DNA of 64,000 nucleotides from Henricia sp. BOLD:AAB3569 (Eukaryota; Echinodermata; Asteroidea; Spinulosida; Echinasteridae), in NCBI GenBank assembly GCA_037783545.1, contig JBBELK010000096.1, positions 1,488,001 through 1,552,000 of the forward strand, read 5' to 3'. A program made the translations under genes and the position numbers. Positions within the stretch are counted from its first letter, which is position 1. Each line of letters starts with the position of its first letter. This document shows positions 43,293-52,707 of this stretch, piece after piece. Under the pieces are notes generated by a model that worked only from the letters and a program-made list of their open reading frames with translations, ran no database searches and was not told where the DNA came from.

Positions 43293-43349
43293 CAGGGAAC
43301 TAGTCTATTTCGGTTCAGAATCTGAACCGAAATAAACTAGTTCCCTGTC
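43291..43349. repeat. 59-bp near-perfect palindrome
   Basis: The left arm GACAGGGAACTAGTCTATTT-CGGTTCAGA and the right arm TCTGAACCG-AAATAAACTAGTTCCCTGTC pair at 28 of 29 positions around a single A at 43320. It lies exactly at the end of the non-LTR 3' fragment tail. Confidence 0.95.
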
Positions 43350-44668
43350 CATACATTTCAAAAATCGGAAACGGAAAACAAAACAGGATCTCGGACTTGG
43401 AACCAAGTCTAACTACAACAACAATATGGCTAGTCTTTACTAAAGACGTTAACTGTCTGTGTTTGTCACACGTTCATGTGAGCACACTTGCATGCCCAAT
43501 AGAGGGCGGAATTCAAGTACTTGTATTTGGACTGTCGTACGTGTGGATTTGGACCCAGTTAAAGTTGCATTGCCCGTGTTTCGGTGAAAGGATTAAACAA
43601 ATTAATTTACACAAGCGAACGAATTTAGAAAGCTTACGTGTCTCTGTAACGAAAAATATCAAAAACTTAAATTTCCGACGTCGGGAATTGGAGATACAAG
43701 CCTTTTTCTTGAAACGTGCTTCACATGTTGTACATGTGCGCGTACGCTCATATGTACATAGTATGTGTACAATGTACACATGTACGCGCACATGTACATT
43801 TACGTCATAACGCTGTCGATTAAATGACCTGCCAGCCATTTAATCATTTCTTGTTTTTAATCGACTGGCATTAATCCTTGACGGATTTTTACGTTCTTGG
43901 TACCAAATGTAAGCTGATAACTTTTTCTATTCTAGAAAAATACCTATTTAACTTTAAAAAAAAAAAATTGTACGCCCAAATCGGCCCAAACACGGGCAGT
44001 GCAACTTTAACGTCTTTACGATCTTGGCATTTGAGGGCGGGACCAGACTATGCTAATATCAGATGATGTTTGCATTATTCATTGTCGTGGTTGGTGATTG
44101 ACGGAAGATTGTAAAATAATGCATGCATCAGCAAAGAGTTCACAACGCGTAATGTCAACAGGTCAACTGTTCGGTAAACATACATAAAATTTGCCGAACA
44201 TGTGAGCCGTTTTACGGGCGAGTTTCCCGGTCCAGCTTCCGCGTTGTGAACTGAGCCTCAGATCTAGAATGACTGAAGCCAAATAGGGGAACTAGAATCC
44301 AGAGGGAAAGTGAGGTCACTCCCCCCTCTCCCCCTCCCCCGCCCCTTACTTTTATTTTGATTTTAAATTCTCATAATTTTGCTAATATAACAATAACAGT
44401 TTGGGCCGATATAGCCACTCGATAGTGATTAGTCTGCTTTTTTGGCAATCCTTCGATCTGGGGTGCCAACACAATTTGTCTAGGTGATTTGTGTAATTGT
44501 CATTGTCATCACATTGCTGTTTTTGTAGATACATGTACTGGGAAATAGTGAATAAATTGCAATAAAATGTCCAGTCATGGTCCAGCAAAAACAACCTTTT
44601 GTTTGCATGATTAATGTTTAGCCCCCAAAACCAAAATCATAATACCCATGTACAAAGTAGGGGAGGGT
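43350..44668. other. Intergenic sequence with a second palindrome
   Basis: No gene is supported. Arms TGTACATGTGCGCGTAC (43730-43746) and GTACGCGCACATGTACA (43781-43797) are exact inverted copies around an AT-rich centre. A C-rich stretch lies near 44320-44345. The 137-codon plus-strand frame at 43397-43810 has no domain. Confidence 0.5.
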
Positions 44669-45173
44669 GGGGTTAGTTGGAACATTTTTCACAAAATCGA
44701 CTATAAAACACTAACATAATTTCTAGGGTTAATGTAAAATCATATTGATTTTGAAGGATTGAGGAGTGTTGGGGTTAAAGAAAAAACAACCGTACCACTT
44801 CAAGCATACATAATTATTTGGGCTACAAATTAATGGAGCTTATAAAATGTTACGCCTCGCTGGTTTCTCGGATAATCCACCTTGAACATGACCATGTCAG
44901 CTGTTCCGACTAGCCCCACCTATGGGGTAAGTTGAAACATGGTATGTTGTCAATTAAAAACTACTATAACTTCTGTGATCACCCTAATTATCAAGGCATA
45001 CACTTAAGCTGTAAATTGAGGTGCTAATCAACTCTTTGGGGTACAGGGAGTCATTGACAACTGCTCACTTACAATGCAGTGAAACGTGTATATAGATGCC
45101 ACCTTCGGGACTGGCAACTATAAACAGGTGGCCTGTTTCATGTGGTCAATGAAACATGTTCCAACTAGCCCCC
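44669..45173. repeat. Two 249-250-bp units, each bounded by an inverted 16-bp motif
   Basis: GGGGTTAGTTGGAACA (44669) and its complement TGTTCCGACTAGCCCC (ending 44917) bound the first unit. GGGGTAAGTTGAAACA (44924) and TGTTCCAACTAGCCCC (ending 45173) bound the second. A fifth motif lies near 45361. The interiors are diverged but share words such as AAAAC(T)ACTA near the start. This may be a tandemly duplicated TIR element, or two insertions of one family. Confidence 0.6.
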
Positions 45174-45452
45174 TCATTTTGTTCCAAATAAACCCGCTGG
45201 CCTGTTTAAAAACAGGGACTACAATTTGACATCTCGTTAACCTCATTTTGTACTCAAAAACTAGTCGAGTGAATCTATGAACATCATTAGCATACAATGC
45301 AATATTTCTTAAAAATAACTAATGCCGTGGAAGAAAATATAAATGTTTCAACATACCCACTGTTCCAAGTAACACCTCTCTTCTACTAATGGTGTATAGC
45401 TGTATTTATATCAGCCGTGCGCAGCACGCTGGTATATTGTGATCGTCCGATT

Positions 45453-45475
45453 TCTTTCTTTCTTTCTTTCTAAAT

Positions 45476-45514
<39 letters not shown>
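45453..45514. repeat. (CTTT)n microsatellite, target of the Tx1-like array (left end)
   Basis: About fifteen CTTT repeats with one interruption, TAAATTC, near 45470. The first retrotransposon copy begins directly after it. The same interruption recurs between copies 1 and 2 and after copy 3. Confidence 0.97.
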
Positions 45515-45577
45515 CGTGGCGGTCGTGTTTCTATCGAGCTCCGGAAAACGTAAGAAAATCTTAGCTTTTGACTTATT

Positions 45578-45609
45578 CCGGTTACAAATTTTTATACTGT
45601 TGTAACCGG
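45578..45609 (+). promoter_or_regulatory. Conserved 5'UTR hairpin, copy 1
   Basis: CCGGTTACAA and TTGTAACCGG form a 10-bp perfect stem with a 12-base loop. Copy 2 has the same stem (52538-52569). Copy 3 has CCGGTTACAA with TTGTGACCGG (59330-59360), where the single change keeps pairing as G-U. The role may lie in translation or RNP assembly; this is inferred. Confidence 0.6.
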
Positions 45610-45710
45610 TATAACATACAGATTCTGCTGGACCATCCTCGATTTGTCAGGTTTTATTAATTTTGTGTATTTTTAAGGTTTATTTTTGTTCATTTCTGTT
45701 ACGTTTCCTC

Positions 45711-45770
45711 ATGGCCGGCCGTTGCGGTCAGTCGTGCGGAACCCGCCATGCAGGGTCAGCCCAGCACTAG
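45711..45770 (+). CDS. Upstream ORF of 19 codons overlapping the ORF1 start, copy 1
   Basis: The ATG at 45711 opens MAGRCGQSCGTRHAGSAQH and stops at TAG 45768-45770. It overlaps the ORF1 start codon (45748) by 23 bases in another frame. The same 19-codon frame, with the same stop, exists in copy 2 (52671-52730) and copy 3 (59462-59521). The ORF1 ATG has the better context (G at -3), so leaky scanning or reinitiation could set ORF1 levels. Part of the conservation comes from the ORF1 coding overlap. Confidence 0.5.
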   Translation: MAGRCGQSCGTRHAGSAQH

Positions 45771-47475
45771 CACGGCTGGCTCTGCTGGCTCCATTGTTCC
45801 TGGTGACGAACCCTTTCAGGGCGTCACCAGGGACAATGGTGTGTTTTTCAAAGCGGCTGACAATGTCTCCGTTCAAGGGTACATAGACGCCATTGCAAAT
45901 CAATTACCCCCACAATCTATCGTTTCGGCTTCAAGAATTTCTAATGGTCGCATTGCTTTTTACCTCAGCTCGAGACAGGCAGTCATCGAGGCGGTCCAAG
46001 ATGGCCTATCCTACGATGGCTCCTATCTCGAGCTGACTCCTCTTGTCCGCCCCACAACCCGATTAACTCTCTCCAATGTTTACCCTGAGATACCGAACGG
46101 AGTCATTGCCAGCCAGCTCTCATCGTTTTGTAAGGTGGTGTCTCAGATTCGGCCCATACCCCTCGGACTAAAAAACAAAAATCTATCTCACATTATGAGT
46201 TTCCGGCGACAGGTTCAAGTTATTCTCAGTACAAATGTCACTCCCCCCGACCACATACATTTTTCTAATTCCGGAACCAACTATCGCGTTTTTCTCTCCA
46301 CCGAGTCTGTTCGGTGCTTCTCCTGCCGGGAGTTTGGTCACGTTAGCAAAAACTGTAAAAAAAACCTCTCCTCCAATTCTGATAACCAACCCGACCCATC
46401 CACTGACAATCCACTCAACCCACCACCCACGTTCATGCACGGTAAAAACAAGAAATCAGATCCTAAACACCCTCCAAAACAATCAAAATCCTCCTCTACC
46501 GCCCCTCCCATTCCTGCTCCGCGCTCGACCGTGGCCGGTGGCGGCCCGTCCACGTCGGCTGGTTTTTCGGGCTCGGCCGGCGCACCGAGCGTGGCCGGCA
46601 CTCTGCAGCCGGCCAGTGCCGGTGGGCTTGCCGGGTCCGCGCCGCCGAATTCCACCGGGGCCGGGTCCGTCGCGGGCGCGTCTTGCGCGGATGCCACCCC
46701 TCCTCGACCAAAATCCACACACGTTCCTTGTTCTCCCCCCGCCCCTTCCAGAACCTTCTCTGAAGCCCTTACCAAAAGAAAACAACCTCCATCTACCTCT
46801 CCTCCGTCTCCCTTCAAAATGACCACACTTAAATCCTCTTCACCAGTTCGAAAAATAGCTCGACGTTCTCCTTCCGTGTCTCAGGCACTTGATATCCCAA
46901 CACCAGTTCCACCCCCCTCCCCTTTTCCCCCTCCCGTGTCCACTCCCCTTACCCCTCCCGTATCCACCCCTTTTGTCCCCAGCCCCACACCTCCTCCCCT
47001 CACCCCTATCTCTGTCCCCATACTACCCTCTTTTTCCTCCGCCCCTACCACCCCTCAACCGGGCCCCAGTGCCTCTGCTTCTGATCCCAGTTCCACTGCC
47101 CCTCTTCCCAGTGGCCCACCCGTACCAAATCCTACCTCCGTCCTTCCTATGTCACAAACGTCAGTTATTTCTACTCCTGGCAGCGGAAGCACTGACACGG
47201 ACTCGATGACCTGGGAGGATAGTCAGACGTGTCAGACTGAAGAAGATCTCACGTCTGACATCCTCCCAGTTACACATGGCCCCCTGTCGTCGGAACAACT
47301 CTTAAAATTTCTCACCTCCGTTAAAGCCCGCAAGAGGCCGGCCAAGATTGCCAGAACATTTACCTCTGACATCCCTGGGCTGGCCAAACAACTCAAAACC
47401 CTTCGAACACACGCTCCCCTGGGTAAAAACATGCTGCAGCGGATACATAAACTCGCCACCACACTAGGTAAATAA
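45748..47475 (+). CDS. ORF1 protein of the Tx1-like element, copy 1 (575 aa)
   Basis: ORF1p is expected to bind element RNA and act as its chaperone in the RNP. The N-terminal third is globular. A CCHC zinc knuckle, CFSCREFGHVSKNC (C190, C193, H198, C203), is followed by a basic NKKSDPKHPPK stretch. A long low-complexity region rich in Pro, Ser, Ala and Gly follows (about residues 230-480). A conserved C-terminal block comes last: DSMTWEDSQT, SEQLLKFLTSVKARKRPAKI and LRTHAPLGKNMLQRIHKLA. A single zinc knuckle is fewer than in some Tx1-clade ORF1 proteins. The start at 45748 is shared by all three copies. The stop is 19 bp before the ORF2 ATG. Confidence 0.93.
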   Translation: MQGQPSTSTAGSAGSIVPGDEPFQGVTRDNGVFFKAADNVSVQGYIDAIANQLPPQSIVSASRISNGRIAFYLSSRQAVIEAVQDGLSYDGSYLELTPLVRPTTRLTLSNVYPEIPNGVIASQLSSFCKVVSQIRPIPLGLKNKNLSHIMSFRRQVQVILSTNVTPPDHIHFSNSGTNYRVFLSTESVRCFSCREFGHVSKNCKKNLSSNSDNQPDPSTDNPLNPPPTFMHGKNKKSDPKHPPKQSKSSSTAPPIPAPRSTVAGGGPSTSAGFSGSAGAPSVAGTLQPASAGGLAGSAPPNSTGAGSVAGASCADATPPRPKSTHVPCSPPAPSRTFSEALTKRKQPPSTSPPSPFKMTTLKSSSPVRKIARRSPSVSQALDIPTPVPPPSPFPPPVSTPLTPPVSTPFVPSPTPPPLTPISVPILPSFSSAPTTPQPGPSASASDPSSTAPLPSGPPVPNPTSVLPMSQTSVISTPGSGSTDTDSMTWEDSQTCQTEEDLTSDILPVTHGPLSSEQLLKFLTSVKARKRPAKIARTFTSDIPGLAKQLKTLRTHAPLGKNMLQRIHKLATTLGK

Positions 47476-47494
47476 TTTTCTTTCTCTCTTTGCA

Positions 47495-50400
47495 ATGGAG
47501 TTTCTGTATCTGCTTTATGCCTGCACGATGACACTGTCATTGATAACTTTAAACACTGGAGGCTGTGCCTCTCCCATCAAAAATGCATCTTTGCAAGTTC
47601 TTTTTGACAGGGTTTATCATAACCCTGACATCATCCTTCTTCAAGAAACATATAATCTTAACGACAAAAACTCGTGCTGGAATATGTGGTCCCATACCCC
47701 GTATTGCTCTCCCGGCCTTACCATGGGGTCGGGAGTGACTACCCTTATCAATACTAGCAAAATTGACGTAATTTCTCACTCTTCTATCGTTGCCGGATAT
47801 GTTCATTACATTCATTTCAAATTCCAAGACTCTATTTACCACCTTTATAATACTTACATTCCTCAAAATGACAAAGACGCCCTTGGTGCTATTCAGTCCA
47901 TTGTGGACCACAGTTCCAGCATCGATGGCAGTGTCTTCGTTGCTGGTGATTTTAATTGTACTCTAAACCCAAGTCTCGATCGTCTGCGTACGACCATTGA
48001 ACGCAGGCCCAAAGTTTCGGTGGCTCTCAGAGACGCTGTTGGTGCACTGTCCCTCTGTGACGCCTGGCGCAGACTGAACCCCACCAAAACGGAGTTCACC
48101 TGGCTTCGAAACAATCCGGCGAACGTACACGGTGTTTTGAAAGCCAGGTTGGACCGTTTCTACATTCCCCCTCATCTCATCTCTTCGATTAGTTCTTCCT
48201 CTATTATCCCCTGTTCTCTCTCTGACCACAGTGCTGTACAGATTACCCTAAAAATTCCGACTAGTCTCCAGAAGGGAAGTGCCTATTGGCACTTTAACAA
48301 TTCTCTTCTGGAAGACGAAAATTACAAAGAAATTATACGTCACTTTTGGGGTGATTGGACAACCAAAAAGCGGGACTTCCCTGATCTAGCCTCGTGGTGG
48401 GATTTTGGGAAGTCCCACATAAAGTCCATCACCCAGATGTACAGCACTAAAGTGGCCAGAGAGAAACGGCAAAACTTTCTCAAACTTAATCAACAAATCA
48501 ACGAGCTTCAGTCTGCGCCAGACTTCACGCCCGAAGTCAAAGTTGCTCTTGCTGAACAAAGAGATAACTTAAATTTCCTTCTTAAATCCGAGGCTAAAGG
48601 CGCACTCGTCAGATCACGTTTCAAATTCTCTACTGAAATTGACACTTGCTCGACCTATTTCTTCAACCTTGAAAAGAATAATTCCACCTCCAAACACATC
48701 TCTCGGGTCAGACTCCCTTCCGGATATATTTCCGAAGACCCGACAGAAATCAAAACCCATATTCGTGACTTTTATAAATCACTTTACTCTCAAACCTCTA
48801 CAGACGAGGGCGCCTTCAGTGAACTCATTACCGGGATAAATCGGCTGGATCCTGCAGAGTCGGATGACCTCGATCGTCCTCTGACTCTGGAGGAACTTGA
48901 CCTCGCCGTTGGGCAACTTGGCAAAAACAAAACGCCCGGCCTCGATGGCCTCACTTCCGAATTTTTCCAATGCTTTTGGCCTGCTCTCAAAGACGACTTT
49001 CTTGCTGTTCTAAACTCATCTCTTGTTTCTGGTTCTCTTCCTCATTCGTTTAGACGGGGCGTCATCACTCTTCTTCCCAAAAAAGGGGATTTGGCCGATT
49101 TAGCCAACTGGCGCCCCGTCTCCCTTCTCAATACAGACTATAAGATTTTTGCCAAGTTGCTTGCCGGCAGGCTCAAGCAGTGCATTGGCAGCGTCATCGA
49201 CCCGGACCAGAGCAACTGTGTTCCAGGCCGATCCATACACAACAACCTAAATTTAATTCGTGACACTTTGTTTTATTGTAATGTTAATGATCTTCCCCTA
49301 GCCGTGGTCAACCTCGATCAGAAGAAAGCCTTCGATAACGTTGACCACGGCTACCTGTTCAATGTAATGAGAGCCATGGGCTTTGGGGACTGGTTCATTC
49401 GACACATCCAACTCTTATACAGCGGCACCGAGAGCCTCGTCAAAGTCGGTGGCTCCCTGACCGCTCCCTTCTCTTTTGAGAAGGGAATAAGGCAGGGATG
49501 CCCGCTTTCGGGGCTGTTGTACACTATCGCCATCGAACCTTTGCTTCATAACTTCCGACAGAAAATTTCCGACTTCTCTCTTCGTATTCCCGGCTCCAAC
49601 ACCCCGTTGGTCGTGTCGGCGTACGCAGACGACGTGACAGTGTTCATTACCAGCAATGCAGGCTTTGGCGTCGCGGAAAGGGTCTACGGCCTTTTCAGGG
49701 ACGCCTCCGCAGCATGTTTAAACACCCAAAAGTCCCAGGGTTTGTGGGTCGGTTCCTGGACCGGACGAAATGACAAGCCCTTAAATTTTTCCTGGAACAG
49801 TGAAGGCCTCGCTTTTCTTGGAGTTCATCTTGGCAATACTAATAATTACAACAATCAAAACTGGACTAAATGCAAAGAAAAACTCAACAAAACTCTCTCT
49901 TCCTGGTTCCGTCTTCTTCACACCCTCTCATTCAAAGGCAAGGTTATCGTTGCCAATCAACTCGCCGCCTCCAAAATTTTTCACAGCCTGGCTGTCTTGT
50001 CACCCCCTGATAACGTCGTAGATGAACTCCAGAAAAGCCTTGTCAATTTCGTCTGGTCCAACAAGAGACACTACCTGAAAAAAGATACTTTGTATCAAAA
50101 GCCTGACAATGGAGGGATAGGTCTAGCATGCCTCCAAGCACGCATCATGACCTTCAGACTCGGTACTGCGCAACGTTTTCTCAATCTTTCCCCCCACCCC
50201 GCCTTTTCCTTTATGTCATATTTCCTTCGCCAGTACCGAAAACTAAATTACGACTTTCAACTTTTCCACCTTCGTACCGATCCCAAATTCCACACCAGTC
50301 TCCCCGTTTTCTACAGTGACATTTTGCGTGCTTGGACGGCGTCCGGAGCTCGCATTGAAGCGCGACCCGACGATATCAACCACGTCATGAACCTGCCCCT

Positions 50401-51388
50401 AAATAACGCCCTCATTAACGATGCAGCTGGTGATGGGGAAATCCCACCCGTGCGGCTCAAAGCGTGCGGGACCACCCTTGTCCGCCACATTATTGACGTC
50501 AAGACCGGACACTGGATAGATGGCCGTGCTCTCCTTTCATCTTTCCGTGGACTTCGCCCACCGTCTCTTCGCCTCCTACAACAAGACCTTCACCGCCTTC
50601 ACCTCACTCTCCTTCAAGCTTTTCCCGTGTTCTTCTGTGCAGATGGTCTCCGTGACTCCCAGTTTGACATCGGAGACATCCTAAGATACCCCGACTCTCC
50701 CGTCGCCTTCAATTTACCATCTGCACAGAAAGGCCTCTCCGCACCATCCAAAGCTATCTACGCCAATTTCATCCAAGTCCTCACCTCTCCTCCTTCATCT
50801 TGTTCTTCACACTGGCACAGAAATGGTTTCCTCGACTCCGGTACTCCAATCCAATGGACAAACATTTATAAGCTTCCCACTTCAAAGAAAGAGGGCGACG
50901 TCCAATTTCAACTGCTTCACAACTTTCTGCCCTCCCTGACTGTCCTTCATCATATCAACCCGGACATTGCCTCCACCTGCGGATGGTGCGGAGAGAGAGG
51001 CACGATACAACATCTCTTCATCCAGTGCCCGGCCATCCAACCAACCCTTCGCCTCCTCGCTTCTCTCCTGGCTGACCTCCTCCCGTCTCTACATCTCAAT
51101 TTTGACATCTACTGGGCTCTGATCCCGCACGCGAAGGGCCGCACGAAAGGGGCGGTCCACCTAGCTAACTACCTCATCATCAGCTGTAAAAACGTCATTT
51201 ACTTTCTCTACCGTACTTCCCATTTTGTCGATCCTAAAATTGTCTGGCTCCAGCGCATCAAAAACAAGATTATCATTGAGTTCTCTTTTTACAAATCGAT
51301 CAACAACGTTAATGGTTTTCTGACCAAGTGGTCTTTCAAAAACACCCTCTTCACTTTCAATGACAACAGAATGACGTGGTTGATATAG
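47495..51388 (+). CDS. ORF2 polyprotein (endonuclease-RT-CCHC), copy 1 (1297 aa, intact)
   Basis: Residues about 10-250 form an AP-type endonuclease: N20 in LITLNTGG, E51 in ILLQET, D152/N154 in AGDFN, and D244-H245 in SDHSAV. The reverse transcriptase spans about 450-790: KNKTPGLDGLTSEFFQCF, LPKKGDLADLANWRPVSLLN, D608 in LDQKKAFDNVDH, RQGCPLSGLLY, and the catalytic pair D712-D713 in SAYADDVTVF. The C-terminus has a CCHC motif (C1162, C1165, H1173, C1178). Together these would nick the target and copy the RNA there by target-primed reverse transcription. All catalytic residues are present and the frame is uninterrupted. The domain order and motifs place it in the L1/Tx1 group. Confidence 0.96.
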   Translation: MEFLYLLYACTMTLSLITLNTGGCASPIKNASLQVLFDRVYHNPDIILLQETYNLNDKNSCWNMWSHTPYCSPGLTMGSGVTTLINTSKIDVISHSSIVAGYVHYIHFKFQDSIYHLYNTYIPQNDKDALGAIQSIVDHSSSIDGSVFVAGDFNCTLNPSLDRLRTTIERRPKVSVALRDAVGALSLCDAWRRLNPTKTEFTWLRNNPANVHGVLKARLDRFYIPPHLISSISSSSIIPCSLSDHSAVQITLKIPTSLQKGSAYWHFNNSLLEDENYKEIIRHFWGDWTTKKRDFPDLASWWDFGKSHIKSITQMYSTKVAREKRQNFLKLNQQINELQSAPDFTPEVKVALAEQRDNLNFLLKSEAKGALVRSRFKFSTEIDTCSTYFFNLEKNNSTSKHISRVRLPSGYISEDPTEIKTHIRDFYKSLYSQTSTDEGAFSELITGINRLDPAESDDLDRPLTLEELDLAVGQLGKNKTPGLDGLTSEFFQCFWPALKDDFLAVLNSSLVSGSLPHSFRRGVITLLPKKGDLADLANWRPVSLLNTDYKIFAKLLAGRLKQCIGSVIDPDQSNCVPGRSIHNNLNLIRDTLFYCNVNDLPLAVVNLDQKKAFDNVDHGYLFNVMRAMGFGDWFIRHIQLLYSGTESLVKVGGSLTAPFSFEKGIRQGCPLSGLLYTIAIEPLLHNFRQKISDFSLRIPGSNTPLVVSAYADDVTVFITSNAGFGVAERVYGLFRDASAACLNTQKSQGLWVGSWTGRNDKPLNFSWNSEGLAFLGVHLGNTNNYNNQNWTKCKEKLNKTLSSWFRLLHTLSFKGKVIVANQLAASKIFHSLAVLSPPDNVVDELQKSLVNFVWSNKRHYLKKDTLYQKPDNGGIGLACLQARIMTFRLGTAQRFLNLSPHPAFSFMSYFLRQYRKLNYDFQLFHLRTDPKFHTSLPVFYSDILRAWTASGARIEARPDDINHVMNLPLNNALINDAAGDGEIPPVRLKACGTTLVRHIIDVKTGHWIDGRALLSSFRGLRPPSLRLLQQDLHRLHLTLLQAFPVFFCADGLRDSQFDIGDILRYPDSPVAFNLPSAQKGLSAPSKAIYANFIQVLTSPPSSCSSHWHRNGFLDSGTPIQWTNIYKLPTSKKEGDVQFQLLHNFLPSLTVLHHINPDIASTCGWCGERGTIQHLFIQCPAIQPTLRLLASLLADLLPSLHLNFDIYWALIPHAKGRTKGAVHLANYLIISCKNVIYFLYRTSHFVDPKIVWLQRIKNKIIIEFSFYKSINNVNGFLTKWSFKNTLFTFNDNRMTWLI

Positions 51389-52424
51389 TCACCACACTCC
51401 CCTTCTCGATTCTGGGGTCTCTTCTCCCCGGGGCAGCTGCTTGAGTCTGTCGAGACATGGCGTATGCCACTGTTCTGGGGAGAGGATGCCCCACTACGAA
51501 CCTCCTCCCGGGTTCTGTCTTGGGATTGGCCCCTTTGGGGGTGCTCTCTCTTTGGAGCAGCAGCTCGAGAAATCGAGACATGGCAGTGGCCACTGCTCTG
51601 GGGAGGGGGTGCTTCCGCCTGGGGATTTCCCGGGGCTGTGCCCGGGAGGGGTGTCCTTACTTTTCTTTTTTGCCGGGTGGGACTTGCGGTCGGCTTCGGC
51701 ATGTTTGTCCCGGGGTCGGCTGCTCGACTCGTCGAGACGTGGGGTATCCCTCCGGCCTTGGGGCGGGCTGAACTACGTCGACAACTCGCTGGTGCCTGGA
51801 TTGGTTGCTCGACCGTTCTAGGTGCTGGCGAGTGCTTTGTTCCCACCCGTGCTTTGTCCACACCTCATCCCTTCCCGGTGGACGGAGGAGGGTAGCTGTG
51901 CTATGTCATAAGCACAGCGCGGTGTTTTTACCGCCCTCTACCGTCCGCCTTTCCCTGCCTGTGCCGCCACGTGCGGGTGCTCTGCGCCTGCACACTGTGG
52001 TTGGCGGCCCCGGCTTTTCCCCGCCCATCTCCTTTTGGAATGGGCACTCTCTTCTCTCCCTTCCCCTCCCCTGGATTTCAGTTTATTCAAGGCGAACATT
52101 GTGTTTTCTACTGATTGTTTTTCTTTGTTTAATTATTTTCCTAATGTAAAACGGAAAGTACCGTTAATTTATATTTATTGAAAGGTAATGTTTTCATGAT
52201 TGTATTTCCTTGTTTTTAAAAACGGAAAGTACCGTTTCTGTTTATTTGATGATCCTTGTTTATTATTTCCTGTTTAACAAATACTTTTGTTCAAAGTACA
52301 ATTTGGTTTTTCCTTATTTGCATCCTTGTGTAATTATTTAAGTTAATTGTTTTTAGTTTGTAAATATTGTTCTTTTGTTTACTGAGGATGTAATAAAGTT
52401 TTTCTTGGAAAAGTCAAAAAAAAG
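51389..52424 (+). other. 3'UTR of copy 1 with repeated hairpin modules
   Basis: Three related modules start near 51431, 51554 and 51714. Each has a CTCGA...TCGAGAC stem (for example GCTCGAGAAATCGAGAC) followed by ATGGC or GTGGG and a CT(C)TGGGG word. Further down, AACGGAAAGTACCGTT, a 5-bp-stem inverted repeat, occurs twice 71 bp apart (52150-52165 and 52221-52236). AATAAAG at 52393 precedes the A-rich end. These parts are kept in the other copies and may be the RNA signal recognised by ORF2p. Confidence 0.7.
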
Positions 52425-52435
52425 TCTTTCTAAAT

Positions 52436-52474
<39 letters not shown>
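52425..52474. repeat. (CTTT)n junction between copies 1 and 2
   Basis: CTTTCTAAATTCTTTC followed by about ten CTTT units. The TAAATT interruption is the same as on the left of copy 1. Confidence 0.97.
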
Positions 52475-52707
52475 CGTGGCAGTCGTGTTTCTATCGAGCT
52501 CCGGAAAACGTAAGAAAATCTTAGCTTTTGACTTATTCCGGTTACAAATTTTCATACTGTTGTAACCGGTATAACATACAGATCCTGCTGGACCATCCTC
52601 GATTTGTCAGGTTTTATTAATTTTGTGTAATTTTAAGGTTTATTTTTGTTCATTTCTGTTAAGTTTCCTCATGGCTGGCCGTTGCGGTCAGTCGTGCGGA
52701 ACCCGCC

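Larger units (their letters stand above)
45515..52424 (+). mobile_element. Tx1/L1-like non-LTR retrotransposon, copy 1 (intact)
   Basis: The element starts CGTGGCGGTCGTGTTTCTAT at the end of a CTTT run and ends TTTTTCTTGGAAAAGTC plus a short A-run, again at CTTT. It has a 5'UTR of about 230 bp, ORF1, a 19-bp gap, ORF2, a GC-rich 3'UTR of 1.04 kb and an AATAAAG signal at 52393. Both ORFs are uninterrupted, so the copy may be young and mobile. Its RT and endonuclease are of the L1/Tx1 type. Members of that clade include families inserted specifically into RNA genes or microsatellites. Three copies in the same orientation in one microsatellite fit such targeting. Confidence 0.95.

Noticed and set aside
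46183-47209. Alternative-frame proline/arginine-rich ORFs in ORF1 of copy 1
   Set aside because: They arise from the low-complexity Pro/Ser codons of ORF1; the zinc knuckle and conserved C-terminus are in the main frame.
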